7,122 nucleotides of DNA from Sedimentisphaerales bacterium (GTDB taxonomy: Bacteria > Planctomycetota > Phycisphaerae > Sedimentisphaerales > SM23-30). Position 1 is the stretch's first letter. Every line of letters begins with the position of its first letter. Made by a program: the position numbers and the translations under genes. Under the pieces are notes generated by a model. It was not told the DNA's origin and did not search any database. It saw nothing but the letters and a program-made list of their open reading frames with translations. Below, in pieces: positions 1 to 6,190 of this stretch. Where the stretch lies: contig DAOVXR010000085.1 in the NCBI GenBank assembly GCA_030636065.1, forward strand, positions 1-7,122. Direction: 5' to 3'.

Positions 1-1778
1 GTACCTACGGCTTTAAGACGCAAATGCGTATCTTTGGCGGTGATGCGCAAGTGGGGTCCGATCTTGCCGATATGTCGCCGGATAATCCGGTTACCGTTCA
101 GGATAGTCAGGGCAACACCTGGGTTGCCTGGGAAGCCGGCCCGGACGGCAATCGAGACATTTATGTGGCGAAAAAACCTGCCGACGCCGGTTATTTCGAA
201 AACAGCATACAGGTTACAAGCGAACCCCACGATCAGTCGAACCCGACTCTAACCGTGGATGACAGCGGTGCGTTATACCTCGCCTGGCAGGACAATCGCC
301 GGGGCAACTGGGATATTTATTTCTCCCGTTCTCTGGACGGTGTCTATTGGTCTGCCGCCGTCCTTGTAATCGATTCGGACGCCAACCAGACCGTTCCCGC
401 CATTGCGGTTGATCATCAGTCGCCGCCACGGGTTTATATCGCCTGGCAGGACGACCGTGAAAACAACCAGGATATATTTGTGGCTGCCTCGAACAACGGC
501 TTTACCACCAAAACAACCAACGCGCTTACCAGTGATATATACGATCAGACCGCCCCTGTTATTGCTGTGGACTCCGATAACGATGTGTACGTGGTCTGGA
601 CGAGCAGGGTACAGAACGGCTCAACTGATATTTACGGTGCCTTTTGTGAAGATACTGCCTGGGCTGTCAGGCCCCTTGTAACGGACACGACTGGTGCTTA
701 TAACCAGTCCGCTCCGGCTATTGCCGTGGAGGATGAAGGCAATAATTTACATCTGCTCTGGGTGGATGATTCCCAGGGAAATCAGGATATTTATTATGCT
801 GCTACGGACGATGGCCTACCGGACTCTCCATTGACGGGAACTGCCATTGTTGATGACAGTACCGGTGCGGACCAGACCTGTCCGGCGATTGTGGTTAGCG
901 GCTCCGCAGCCGGTGGCGACCTGAATGTTTTTACCTGCTGGCAGGACGAGCGAAACGCCGCTCAATCCGACGCAGACGACAGTGATATTTACTTTACCGA
1001 GTCGGACGACGGGTCTTTCGGAACCAATATCTGGATAAAGACCGATGTGCAGACTATCGCCGGCCAGTGTAATCCGGTAATGGCCCTGGACGGGGATGGC
1101 CAACCTTATGTTATCAGAATGGACGTCAGCGAGTCTCAGACGAGCATAAATTACTCCGGCACCACCTTTATTAGTACCCAACCCCTGGCGTCTGCGGAGA
1201 TTATCGCGTCCCAGGGCGGTCGCGTCGGTGCCGATCCGGACAATATTCAGAGTGTTGATGATGTTTGTCTGGAAATACCAGCCGGTGCCTTCTGGGAAGA
1301 TGTCGAGGTAACTATCTCGAAGGTGCAGAATCCTCCGTCCTCGGCCACGTTGACACAGATGGACATCATCGCCCGCTACGAATTCGGGCCCAGCAGCAAC
1401 CTGGAATTCTCTGAACCGGTTACGATTACTATACCTTATTCCGTAGTTGAATTTGGCGATGAGACGGTTTTCTGGTACAATCCCGATACTTACGAACACA
1501 GTCAATCGGGCATCTCGGACATCGAACATATTGTGATTTCGCCTACTCTGCACGCCATACGGTTCACCACTACTCACTTTACGCAGTACGTCATCGGCGA
1601 GGAAAGCGAAGGCGATGTGTCCTTTAGTGGTAGCGGCAGTGGCGGCTGTTCGATGTCCCGTTATGGTTCGGACATGGGCGGAATCGGCATTTTTGAGTTT
1701 TTCCTGCCTTTTATCGGCCTTGTCTTGGTACTTCTGACACTCAGGCGCCGCCACAGAAGTCCTGTAGGGACAAAATAA
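1..1778 (+). CDS. Secreted beta-propeller/ZU5 protein with C-terminal Cys-TM-Arg sorting tail (5' end missing)
   Basis: The reading frame is open from the first full codon at position 3, so the true start lies upstream. The ATG at 24 has no ribosome binding site and no signal peptide follows it. Numbering residues from that ATG, six repeats of the form (A/V/L/C)W-x-(D)-x-R...DI(Y/F) place their DIY/DIF motifs at residues 45, 97, 150, 202, 255 and 321, a 52-53 residue period with one 13-residue insert in the last. This looks like blades of a sialidase/BNR-like beta-propeller. A ZU5-like domain follows at about 390-475 (GGRV ... LEIPAGAFWEDVEVTI), then a segment ending THFTQYVIG at about 480-525. 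The C-terminus is a Gly/Ser linker, GGC (Cys542), a hydrophobic helix at 553-573 and RRRHR at 574-578. Inferred role: a surface-exposed protein, perhaps binding glycan or protein; no catalytic residues are recognised. Three stop codons stand in tandem (1776-1784). Confidence 0.88.
   Translation, partial: TYGFKTQMRIFGGDAQVGSDLADMSPDNPVTVQDSQGNTWVAWEAGPDGNRDIYVAKKPADAGYFENSIQVTSEPHDQSNPTLTVDDSGALYLAWQDNRRGNWDIYFSRSLDGVYWSAAVLVIDSDANQTVPAIAVDHQSPPRVYIAWQDDRENNQDIFVAASNNGFTTKTTNALTSDIYDQTAPVIAVDSDNDVYVVWTSRVQNGSTDIYGAFCEDTAWAVRPLVTDTTGAYNQSAPAIAVEDEGNNLHLLWVDDSQGNQDIYYAATDDGLPDSPLTGTAIVDDSTGADQTCPAIVVSGSAAGGDLNVFTCWQDERNAAQSDADDSDIYFTESDDGSFGTNIWIKTDVQTIAGQCNPVMALDGDGQPYVIRMDVSESQTSINYSGTTFISTQPLASAEIIASQGGRVGADPDNIQSVDDVCLEIPAGAFWEDVEVTISKVQNPPSSATLTQMDIIARYEFGPSSNLEFSEPVTITIPYSVVEFGDETVFWYNPDTYEHSQSGISDIEHIVISPTLHAIRFTTTHFTQYVIGEESEGDVSFSGSGSGGCSMSRYGSDMGGIGIFEFFLPFIGLVLVLLTLRRRHRSPVGTK
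1629..1757 (+). other. C-terminal MYXO-CTERM-like protein-sorting signal
   Basis: This stretch encodes a tripartite tail. First comes a Gly/Ser-rich linker ending in GGC, with the Cys codon at 1647-1649. Next is a short polar spacer (SMSRYGSDMGG), then about 21 hydrophobic residues containing one Glu and one Pro, and finally the basic cluster RRRHR. Invariant Cys, helix and Arg cluster at the extreme C-terminus define the MYXO-CTERM, JDVT-CTERM and Synergist-CTERM type of signals, which are processed by CPBP-family proteases. I cannot say which named subfamily it matches best. Six residues (SPVGTK) follow the Arg cluster. Confidence 0.7.
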
Positions 1779-1785
1779 TAATAGC

Positions 1786-1819
1786 CCGGCGATTTTTTAT
1801 AACGCTGGCATCTCGCCGG
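1786..1819. repeat. 7-bp inverted repeat downstream of the propeller gene
   Basis: CCGGCGA at 1786-1792 and its exact complement TCGCCGG at 1813-1819 enclose a 20-nt loop that contains a T6 run (1793-1798). In RNA it could form a hairpin just after the stop codons of the propeller gene. The T-run lies inside the loop rather than after the stem, so it is not a canonical intrinsic terminator. It may instead protect the transcript end or attenuate read-through into the protease gene. Confidence 0.35.
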
Positions 1820-1829
1820 CAGAAGTCAA

Positions 1830-1845
1830 AGAAACGTACGTTTCT
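1830..1845. promoter_or_regulatory. 16-bp perfect palindrome, candidate operator
   Basis: AGAAACGTACGTTTCT is a perfect palindrome ending 11 bp before the ATG of the CPBP protease gene. Dyads of this length next to a start codon commonly bind dimeric repressors. It could also fold in RNA as a 6-bp stem with a GTAC loop near the translation start. No regulator is encoded in the window and no convincing -35/-10 pair was seen around it, so the role is a guess from position and symmetry. Confidence 0.35.
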
Positions 1846-1856
1846 CACATAATCCT

Positions 1857-2597
1857 ATGCTAAATTATATTGTACTCAAACAAACGCACTTATCAGCCTG
1901 CATGCGCCAAGCCTCGGTATATCTTTATCGTGTCTGCTCCAATCCTTTTGCAGAGCTTCTGATGGTAACGATTGCCGCCGTATGCCTGATACGCATCCTG
2001 AACAGCGTATTGAGCGGTTACGCCGGGCTGTTGGTCGTCCCTGTCATACTTACGGGGGCCGCTCTGGCTCCCACCTTTATCCGCGGCGATAAAATCACCG
2101 CAGTGGGCCTTCATCCGCAGCGCCTGCGATATTCTCTGTTACTGTTGTCGCTCACCTGTTTGGCTGTGTTGCCGGTGGTATGGGGCGGGTTATGGCTGTT
2201 GGCGGTTATCGGAACAAAGCCTCCCATGTTGCCTTCTGTTATGGGGGGGCAATGGCTCGGTTGGGTACTGTACCAGTTTTTTTACGTAGCATTCGCTGAG
2301 GAAATTTTCTTCCGCGGTTACGTTGTGAGTCGGCTACTTCAGTGGCGACCATCCCTGGCCCAACAACGGCCGCGGGCTTGGCATGCGATAATTATTATCA
2401 TTTCCGCCGCGGTGTTTGCCCTGGCCCATATAATTCTTCTGGAAAACATTTTATCGGTCCTTACCTTTTTCCCGGGTCTGATATTGGGCTGGTTATTTAT
2501 CCGGACACGGTCATTAGTGGCACCCATCCTGTTCCATGCCCTGGCGAATATTCTTTACGCATTGGTGGCGGCAGGAATATTCGTTTCATTTCGATAG
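1857..2597 (+). CDS. CPBP-family glutamic intramembrane protease, probable myxosortase-like sorting protease
   Basis: This 246-residue, strongly hydrophobic protein has several predicted membrane helices and the full set of CPBP (CAAX protease/bacteriocin-processing, formerly Abi) motifs: EExxxR (Glu148, Glu149, Arg153 in FAEEIFFRGY), FxxxH (Phe187, His191), and HxxxN (His227, Asn231 in LFHALANILY). The Glu and His residues form the intramembrane active site in this family. Known roles include prenyl-protein and bacteriocin processing and, for the myxosortase branch, cleavage of MYXO-CTERM-type tails. It starts 78 bp after a gene whose product ends in such a tail, which makes that protein its likely substrate. 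NCBI-style names such as MrtJ, MrtX or MrtC could apply, but I cannot choose between them. No Shine-Dalgarno sequence precedes the ATG at 1857. An in-frame ATG at 1902 is an alternative start and would remove 15 residues. Confidence 0.88.
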   Translation: MLNYIVLKQTHLSACMRQASVYLYRVCSNPFAELLMVTIAAVCLIRILNSVLSGYAGLLVVPVILTGAALAPTFIRGDKITAVGLHPQRLRYSLLLLSLTCLAVLPVVWGGLWLLAVIGTKPPMLPSVMGGQWLGWVLYQFFYVAFAEEIFFRGYVVSRLLQWRPSLAQQRPRAWHAIIIIISAAVFALAHIILLENILSVLTFFPGLILGWLFIRTRSLVAPILFHALANILYALVAAGIFVSFR

Positions 2598-2625
2598 GGT
2601 GAACCCGTCATTTCTGCATAGTTAA

Positions 2626-2649
2626 GTAGGGTGCTGATGAAATCGCACC
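2626..2649 (+). repeat. REP-like GTAG-headed imperfect palindrome (copy 1)
   Basis: GTAG (2626-2629) is followed directly by a hairpin. GGTGC (2630-2634) pairs with GCACC (2645-2649); T2635 is bulged; GAT (2636-2638) pairs with ATC (2642-2644) around a GAA loop. A GTAG tetranucleotide at the 5' foot of a bulged hairpin is the architecture of REP sequences recognised by REP-associated tyrosine transposases. The preceding bases (AGTTAAGTAGGG) resemble those before copy 2 (AGTTAAATAAGTAGGG). Confidence 0.5.
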
Positions 2650-2818
2650 ACTTGTAACACTTTGGTTTTGCAGGATGGGGTCTTACCCAACACGTTATCA
2701 TTCCCCAATCGTGTTATCGCTCTATGATCTTTCAGGCATATCCCTTCCCAAAAGCTTTCAAGTATGTCCACAACCAGGGCGATAACAAATACATAGAGAT
2801 AATATATTCTGACAGTAC

Positions 2819-2824
2819 GGAGAG
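2819..2824 (+). promoter_or_regulatory. Ribosome binding site supporting the TTG start of gspC
   Basis: GGAGAG lies 5 nt before the TTG at 2830 (7 nt counted from the GGAG core). The ATG at 2825 is too close to it and is closed by a TGA after one further codon. This is the clearest Shine-Dalgarno sequence in the window and decides the unusual start codon. Confidence 0.6.
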
Positions 2825-2829
2825 ATGAG

Positions 2830-3723
2830 TTGAGTTTTCGTAAGATATTGCTGGCAACCAACTTGGCACTGGTTTTGATAATAGGCTGTACCGTTGTTAA
2901 AACCGTGCTGATGGAGGGCAAACCTGAAGACGCTTCCGATCTCGATACGGAGGTAGCCGAAAGCAATCTTTCGCCGGAACCTGCTCCTGCGCAGCCGTCG
3001 TCCGGGAGAAACTATGACGCGATTGCACAGAGAAAATTGTTCGCCTCTGACAAGCCGTCGGCTACTGTCCCGTCAACAGCCAAACATTCGCAGCCTGTCT
3101 ATCCGAGGTCGCTTGTTCTTTGGGAGCGTGATTATGTTTTGCGGGCCACGTTTGCCGGCCCGTCCCTGATTTCCAGGGCCATAATACAGGATGTCTCAGC
3201 CAGGACAACAGACTCCTACAAAATCGATGATGTTATTTACGAAGCCGGCAACGGTTCACCAGCCGTTCGGTTGGAGGCCGTCAAAAAAAACGCGGTAGTT
3301 CTGACATGTAACGGACAGCGGAGAATATTAAGACTTAGAGGCAATAAAACATCATCCGTTTCGGACAAGAAAAATAGCCGGAAAGCGAGCTTGTCAAAAC
3401 CTGTCGCCGTGATCAAAAAACCACTCAGCAAAGTTCGGCTCAGAAACGAATTTATCGAGGATTTTTTCAATACCGCCCGGATTGAACCTTACATGGTGGA
3501 CGGCAAAATTAGGGGCCTCCGCCTGAAGGAACTGGACAAAATGAAAAACAGTCACTTTATAGGCCTGCGAAACGGTGATGTGATTCAGGTCATTAACGGC
3601 CAGGAGCTTACCAGCAAACAGAAAGCCTTCCAGGTCCTTAAAAAAGCTATGACACAGCCGCACCTGGATATTGAATTCCTAAGGGATAAAAAACATAAAA
3701 CCTTATCGTTTCCCATGAGATAA
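2830..3723 (+). CDS. gspC: Type II secretion system inner-membrane clamp protein GspC
   Basis: This 297-residue protein has the standard GspC layout: a short cytoplasmic N-terminus, one membrane helix at about 6-28, a Pro/Glu/Ser-rich linker at 29-60, and the homology region beginning NYDAIAQRKLF (61-71), the YDxIxxRxLF signature of the family, running to about 168. A basic, Ser/Lys-rich linker follows (170-205). The C-terminal PDZ domain (about 216-292) contains GLRNGDVIQVINGQEL, the usual PDZ core. GspC links the inner-membrane platform to the secretin: its homology region contacts the N0 domain of GspD, and the PDZ domain takes part in substrate selection. It starts with TTG, preceded by GGAGAG. 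Its TAA stop (doubled, 3721-3726) is only 5 bp before gspD, so the two are almost certainly co-transcribed. Confidence 0.93.
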   Translation: MSFRKILLATNLALVLIIGCTVVKTVLMEGKPEDASDLDTEVAESNLSPEPAPAQPSSGRNYDAIAQRKLFASDKPSATVPSTAKHSQPVYPRSLVLWERDYVLRATFAGPSLISRAIIQDVSARTTDSYKIDDVIYEAGNGSPAVRLEAVKKNAVVLTCNGQRRILRLRGNKTSSVSDKKNSRKASLSKPVAVIKKPLSKVRLRNEFIEDFFNTARIEPYMVDGKIRGLRLKELDKMKNSHFIGLRNGDVIQVINGQELTSKQKAFQVLKKAMTQPHLDIEFLRDKKHKTLSFPMR

Positions 3724-3728
3724 TAATT

Positions 3729-6041
3729 ATGATATTCCGATTAACCAACCGAATTGAACCTGCTCATAAAACCGGGCGAGTGCACGGCATATTTTTATAT
3801 GGCGCATACCTTTTCATCGGCGGACTGTTTGTATTGACGGCCGGCTGCCAGCCGAAATCGAAAACTGCCCCGATAGCGCCCGAGCCTTCTCTTGCCGCGT
3901 ATGCCTCCGAGGCCGAGGCCGCCGTCGCGACTAATATCACGATTAATGATGCAGCCACTCAAACACCTGATGGAAAACCTGTTTTGTCAGTAGCTCATCA
4001 GCAAAAGCTTGATCATAAAAAACCATCACTACAGCTTGAGCTTGATAGTAAGCACAATATTGTGCCGGACAACCCTGACAGTACTGTACTTACCGAAAGT
4101 ATCATCCCAATTGAGTTTTATGAGAGCGCTCAGCCGCTTGATGTTGACCTGGAAACTCCTTATAATGATATTACGACGAAGCTGCCTGCCCTGAAAGACC
4201 CTGACCTTGCCGATCAAATGATATCCGTAAATTTCGACCAGGCTGAGATCGGCACTGTCCTCAAGACCATCAGTGACATCACCGGCGTTAATTTTATCGT
4301 CGATCCTTCCGTCAGTGGTACGGTTACTGTGTTTTCGCCGACTCAGATACGTCTCGGCGATCTGTATCTTTTTCTGGAATCAATTTTGGACGTGAAGGGG
4401 TTCACTGCCGTGCCTGCCGGTGATCATGTCAAGATAATCCCTCGCGCCGAGGCCGCAAAGCACAATTTACGCATTCGTATTGGCGGCGATCCCGCTCAAA
4501 TCCCTCAGAATGATACTGTTGTAACCCAGCTTATTCGGATCAGCTATGCCAACGCCCACGACATCAGCAATATTTTATCTGTGCGTATGCCCTCGGCCAC
4601 GGACATATCTGTAGATACGTCCACTAATACCATCATCATCACGGGCACCTCAGCCAATATTCATCATTTGGCCCGGCTCATCCAGCAGTTGGACGTCCCC
4701 GGCGCCAAGGATGTATTTACGGTTATTCATTTAAAGCATGCTTCTGCCCGGATACTCGGCAAACAGATAACGGACTTTATGGGCAAAAAGAAAACCCAGT
4801 CTGCCCGTTCCAGACGGCCCGGCCAGTCGTCTCAAATCCAGACTAACATTCAGATTCAGGCAAACCAGAGGACCAACTCGCTTATTATTACCGCCAGTCG
4901 GCAGGACACGGAAATCATTAAGCAACTGGTACAGCGTCTGGATATTGAACGGCCTGTAGGCACTGACAATGTCCATGTAGTCTATCTCAAAAACGCTCAG
5001 GCTAAGGAGGTAGCCGAGGCCCTTTCGCCTGCCGTAGCCAATATTATTGTAGCTGCTCCCGGTGAGCTTCAGCCACAGGTACACATCACTCCTGAACCCG
5101 GCACAAACTCACTTATTATCAACGCCACCTCGCAGGACTTTGAGGTTATCTCCCAGATTATTGAAAAGCTGGACATCGTCCGCGAGCAGGTGCTTGTGGA
5201 ACTGCTTATTGTGGAGATTAGTGAAGAGAACCTCCGCGAAATCGGTGTCGATTGGGCCACTATGGACCAGGCCGTCTCCAACAGTGTCCGTTTCTTCGGC
5301 AATACCAACTTCGGTGTTCGTATGAATGCTGTCAGTGGCAACCTGGACGGTTTCAGTGTCGGAGCCTTCAAGGACATCGGCGGAGAGGTAAAGATAGGTT
5401 CGATACTCAGTGCCTTGGAAAAAGTCTCGGATGTGAATATCCTTTCCACGCCACACGTGGTAACATCCAATCATCGAAAAGCGGTCATTCTTGTCGGGGA
5501 AAACGTCCCTTATGTCGAGCAATCGCGCATCACAGAGACCGACCCCAGTACCCCTACTGTCGTCAAAACCTTTACGTATAAAGACGTAGGTGTTTCCCTG
5601 AACATTACTCCGCATATCAGCCAGGGTGATATGATACGGCTGGAGATAGATAGTGAATTTACTCAATTGATCGAAAGCGTCGCCGGCCTGTCTGCCGACA
5701 CTCCCACAACGGCAAAACGCCAGATAAAAACCGAAGTCTCGATGGTCGATGGTGCCACTATTGTTATTGGTGGGCTTATTCGGGACGACAAGAATACCAT
5801 CGTAAAAAAGATTCCTTTACTTGGGGACATCCCACTGCTTGGGGAACTGTTCAAGTTTAAACGTGATCGAATGCAGAAAACCAATTTGCTGCTTTTCATC
5901 ACACCGCATGTCATGAGCAGTAGTGCGGACATGGCCGGAGTTACACAAAAAAAACAGGCCGAAATCGCCCCGGAACTGGAGCAAAGACTAAAGAAAAAAA
6001 ATATCAATGATGTTAATACGTCGGATTCCATCTGGCGCTAG
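3729..6041 (+). CDS. gspD: Type II secretion system secretin GspD
   Basis: GspD forms the outer-membrane channel of the T2SS. The 770 residues comprise a signal peptide with a hydrophobic core at about 20-38 ending in LTAGC (possible lipobox, Cys40), an unusually long Pro/Glu/Asp-rich segment (about 41-160), and an N0 domain (163-240, with NFDQAEIGTVLKTISDITG). The N1 (264-325), N2 (328-406, with a basic loop near 352-375) and N3 (414-484) ring domains follow. The secretin beta-barrel spans about 486-727 and includes VGENVPYVE, IVIGGLIRD, IPLLGDIPLLGELF and LLLFITPHVM. A polar tail of about 43 residues follows. The repeated TNSLII signatures of N2 and N3 are present. The ATG lies 5 bp after the gspC stop with only weak GAGA upstream, suggesting translational coupling. 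A GTG at 3780 could be an alternative start with a shorter n-region. All expected domains are intact. Confidence 0.96.
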   Translation: MIFRLTNRIEPAHKTGRVHGIFLYGAYLFIGGLFVLTAGCQPKSKTAPIAPEPSLAAYASEAEAAVATNITINDAATQTPDGKPVLSVAHQQKLDHKKPSLQLELDSKHNIVPDNPDSTVLTESIIPIEFYESAQPLDVDLETPYNDITTKLPALKDPDLADQMISVNFDQAEIGTVLKTISDITGVNFIVDPSVSGTVTVFSPTQIRLGDLYLFLESILDVKGFTAVPAGDHVKIIPRAEAAKHNLRIRIGGDPAQIPQNDTVVTQLIRISYANAHDISNILSVRMPSATDISVDTSTNTIIITGTSANIHHLARLIQQLDVPGAKDVFTVIHLKHASARILGKQITDFMGKKKTQSARSRRPGQSSQIQTNIQIQANQRTNSLIITASRQDTEIIKQLVQRLDIERPVGTDNVHVVYLKNAQAKEVAEALSPAVANIIVAAPGELQPQVHITPEPGTNSLIINATSQDFEVISQIIEKLDIVREQVLVELLIVEISEENLREIGVDWATMDQAVSNSVRFFGNTNFGVRMNAVSGNLDGFSVGAFKDIGGEVKIGSILSALEKVSDVNILSTPHVVTSNHRKAVILVGENVPYVEQSRITETDPSTPTVVKTFTYKDVGVSLNITPHISQGDMIRLEIDSEFTQLIESVAGLSADTPTTAKRQIKTEVSMVDGATIVIGGLIRDDKNTIVKKIPLLGDIPLLGELFKFKRDRMQKTNLLLFITPHVMSSSADMAGVTQKKQAEIAPELEQRLKKKNINDVNTSDSIWR

Positions 6042-6049
6042 TTAAATAA

Positions 6050-6070
6050 GTAGGGCGGGCCATGCCCGCC
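6050..6070 (+). repeat. REP-like GTAG-headed palindrome (copy 2)
   Basis: GTAG (6050-6053) is followed by GGCGGGC (6054-6060), a CAT loop (6061-6063) and GCCCGCC (6064-6070), a perfect 7-bp GC-rich stem. The element starts 8 bp after the gspD stop codon. ATTTGGG follows instead of a T-run, which argues against an intrinsic terminator. Confidence 0.55.
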
Positions 6071-6098
6071 ATTTGGGAGCGCAACGGGTGGCAGCTAT

Positions 6099-6119
6099 GT
6101 AGGATGGGCTTCAGCCCAT
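6099..6119 (+). repeat. REP-like GTAG-headed palindrome (copy 3)
   Basis: GTAG (6099-6102), one G, then ATGGGC (6104-6109), a TTCA loop and GCCCAT (6114-6119), giving a 6-bp perfect stem. Orientation matches copies 1 and 2. The stem sequence differs from copy 2 but shares its GGGC/GCCC core. Confidence 0.5.
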
Positions 6120-6149
6120 GCTGTCTAACTCACCACTCACAATCGTGCC

Positions 6150-6175
6150 GTAGGCAGATTCGCCGAGGCGAACTC
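6150..6175 (+). repeat. Possible REP-like palindrome (copy 4, more diverged)
   Basis: GTAG (6150-6153) is followed after a few bases by GA-TTCGCC (6157-6164), a two-base GA loop and GGCGAA-C-TC (6167-6175). The stem is 8 bp with one bulged C (6173), reminiscent of the bulged stem of copy 1. The GTAG is 3 bases from the stem rather than abutting it, so this copy is less certain. It ends 15 bp before the gspE start and could affect gspE translation. Confidence 0.35.
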
Positions 6176-6190
6176 ACAACTATTTTTACC

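Larger units (their letters stand above)
2598..2829. other. 232-bp gap between the protease gene and gspC
   Basis: No convincing gene was found here. The gap holds the REP-like hairpin at 2626-2649, a 6-bp inverted repeat (AACACG 2689-2694 with CGTGTT 2710-2715), and a 9-bp inverted repeat (TGTTATCGC 2712-2720 with GCGATAACA 2779-2787). An AT-rich segment (2798-2808) contains TATATT, a possible -10 element, but no good -35 stands about 17 bp upstream. The gap most likely separates the sorting pair from the T2SS operon and should contain the T2SS promoter, though I cannot place it. Confidence 0.4.
6042..6190. other. 149-bp gap between gspD and gspE filled with palindromes
   Basis: No gene was found. 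Three GTAG-associated hairpins at 6050-6070, 6099-6119 and 6150-6175 make up much of the gap. None is followed by a T-run, so transcription probably continues into gspE. The contrast with the 5-bp gspC-gspD junction suggests inserted repeat elements. Confidence 0.5.

Noticed and set aside
24..26. ATG at 24 as the true start of the propeller protein
   Set aside because: The frame is open upstream to the window edge, there is no ribosome binding site, and the protein would begin inside a repeat without a signal peptide, although its C-terminal tail implies export.
816..1754. Long open frame on the - strand (312 codons) antisense to the propeller gene
   Set aside because: It lies entirely opposite a frame with clear domain repeats and a sorting tail. 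Its translation shows no recognisable domain and is basic and Arg-rich, as expected of an antisense shadow.
1746..1798. Terminator ending in the T6 run at 1793-1798
   Set aside because: The only upstream partner for CGGCG (1787-1791) is CGCCG at 1746-1750, inside the coding region with a 36-nt loop. This is too weak to call.
2798..2808. Promoter -10 (GATAAT or TATATT) for gspC
   Set aside because: The hexamers sit in an AT-rich patch but no acceptable -35 element was found 16-18 bp upstream, so it is mentioned only as a possibility.
5109..5666. Open frames on the - strand inside gspD
   Set aside because: They are fully contained in the conserved N3 and secretin region of gspD and have no recognisable motif.
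6054..6070. GC-rich hairpin after gspD as a Rho-independent terminator
   Set aside because: No T-run follows on either strand, and the next gene is the next member of the same secretion operon. The GTAG foot and similar neighbouring hairpins fit a repeat element better.
6050..6175. Short repeat cluster as a CRISPR array
   Set aside because: The hairpins are not identical repeats, spacing is irregular and no cas genes are present.
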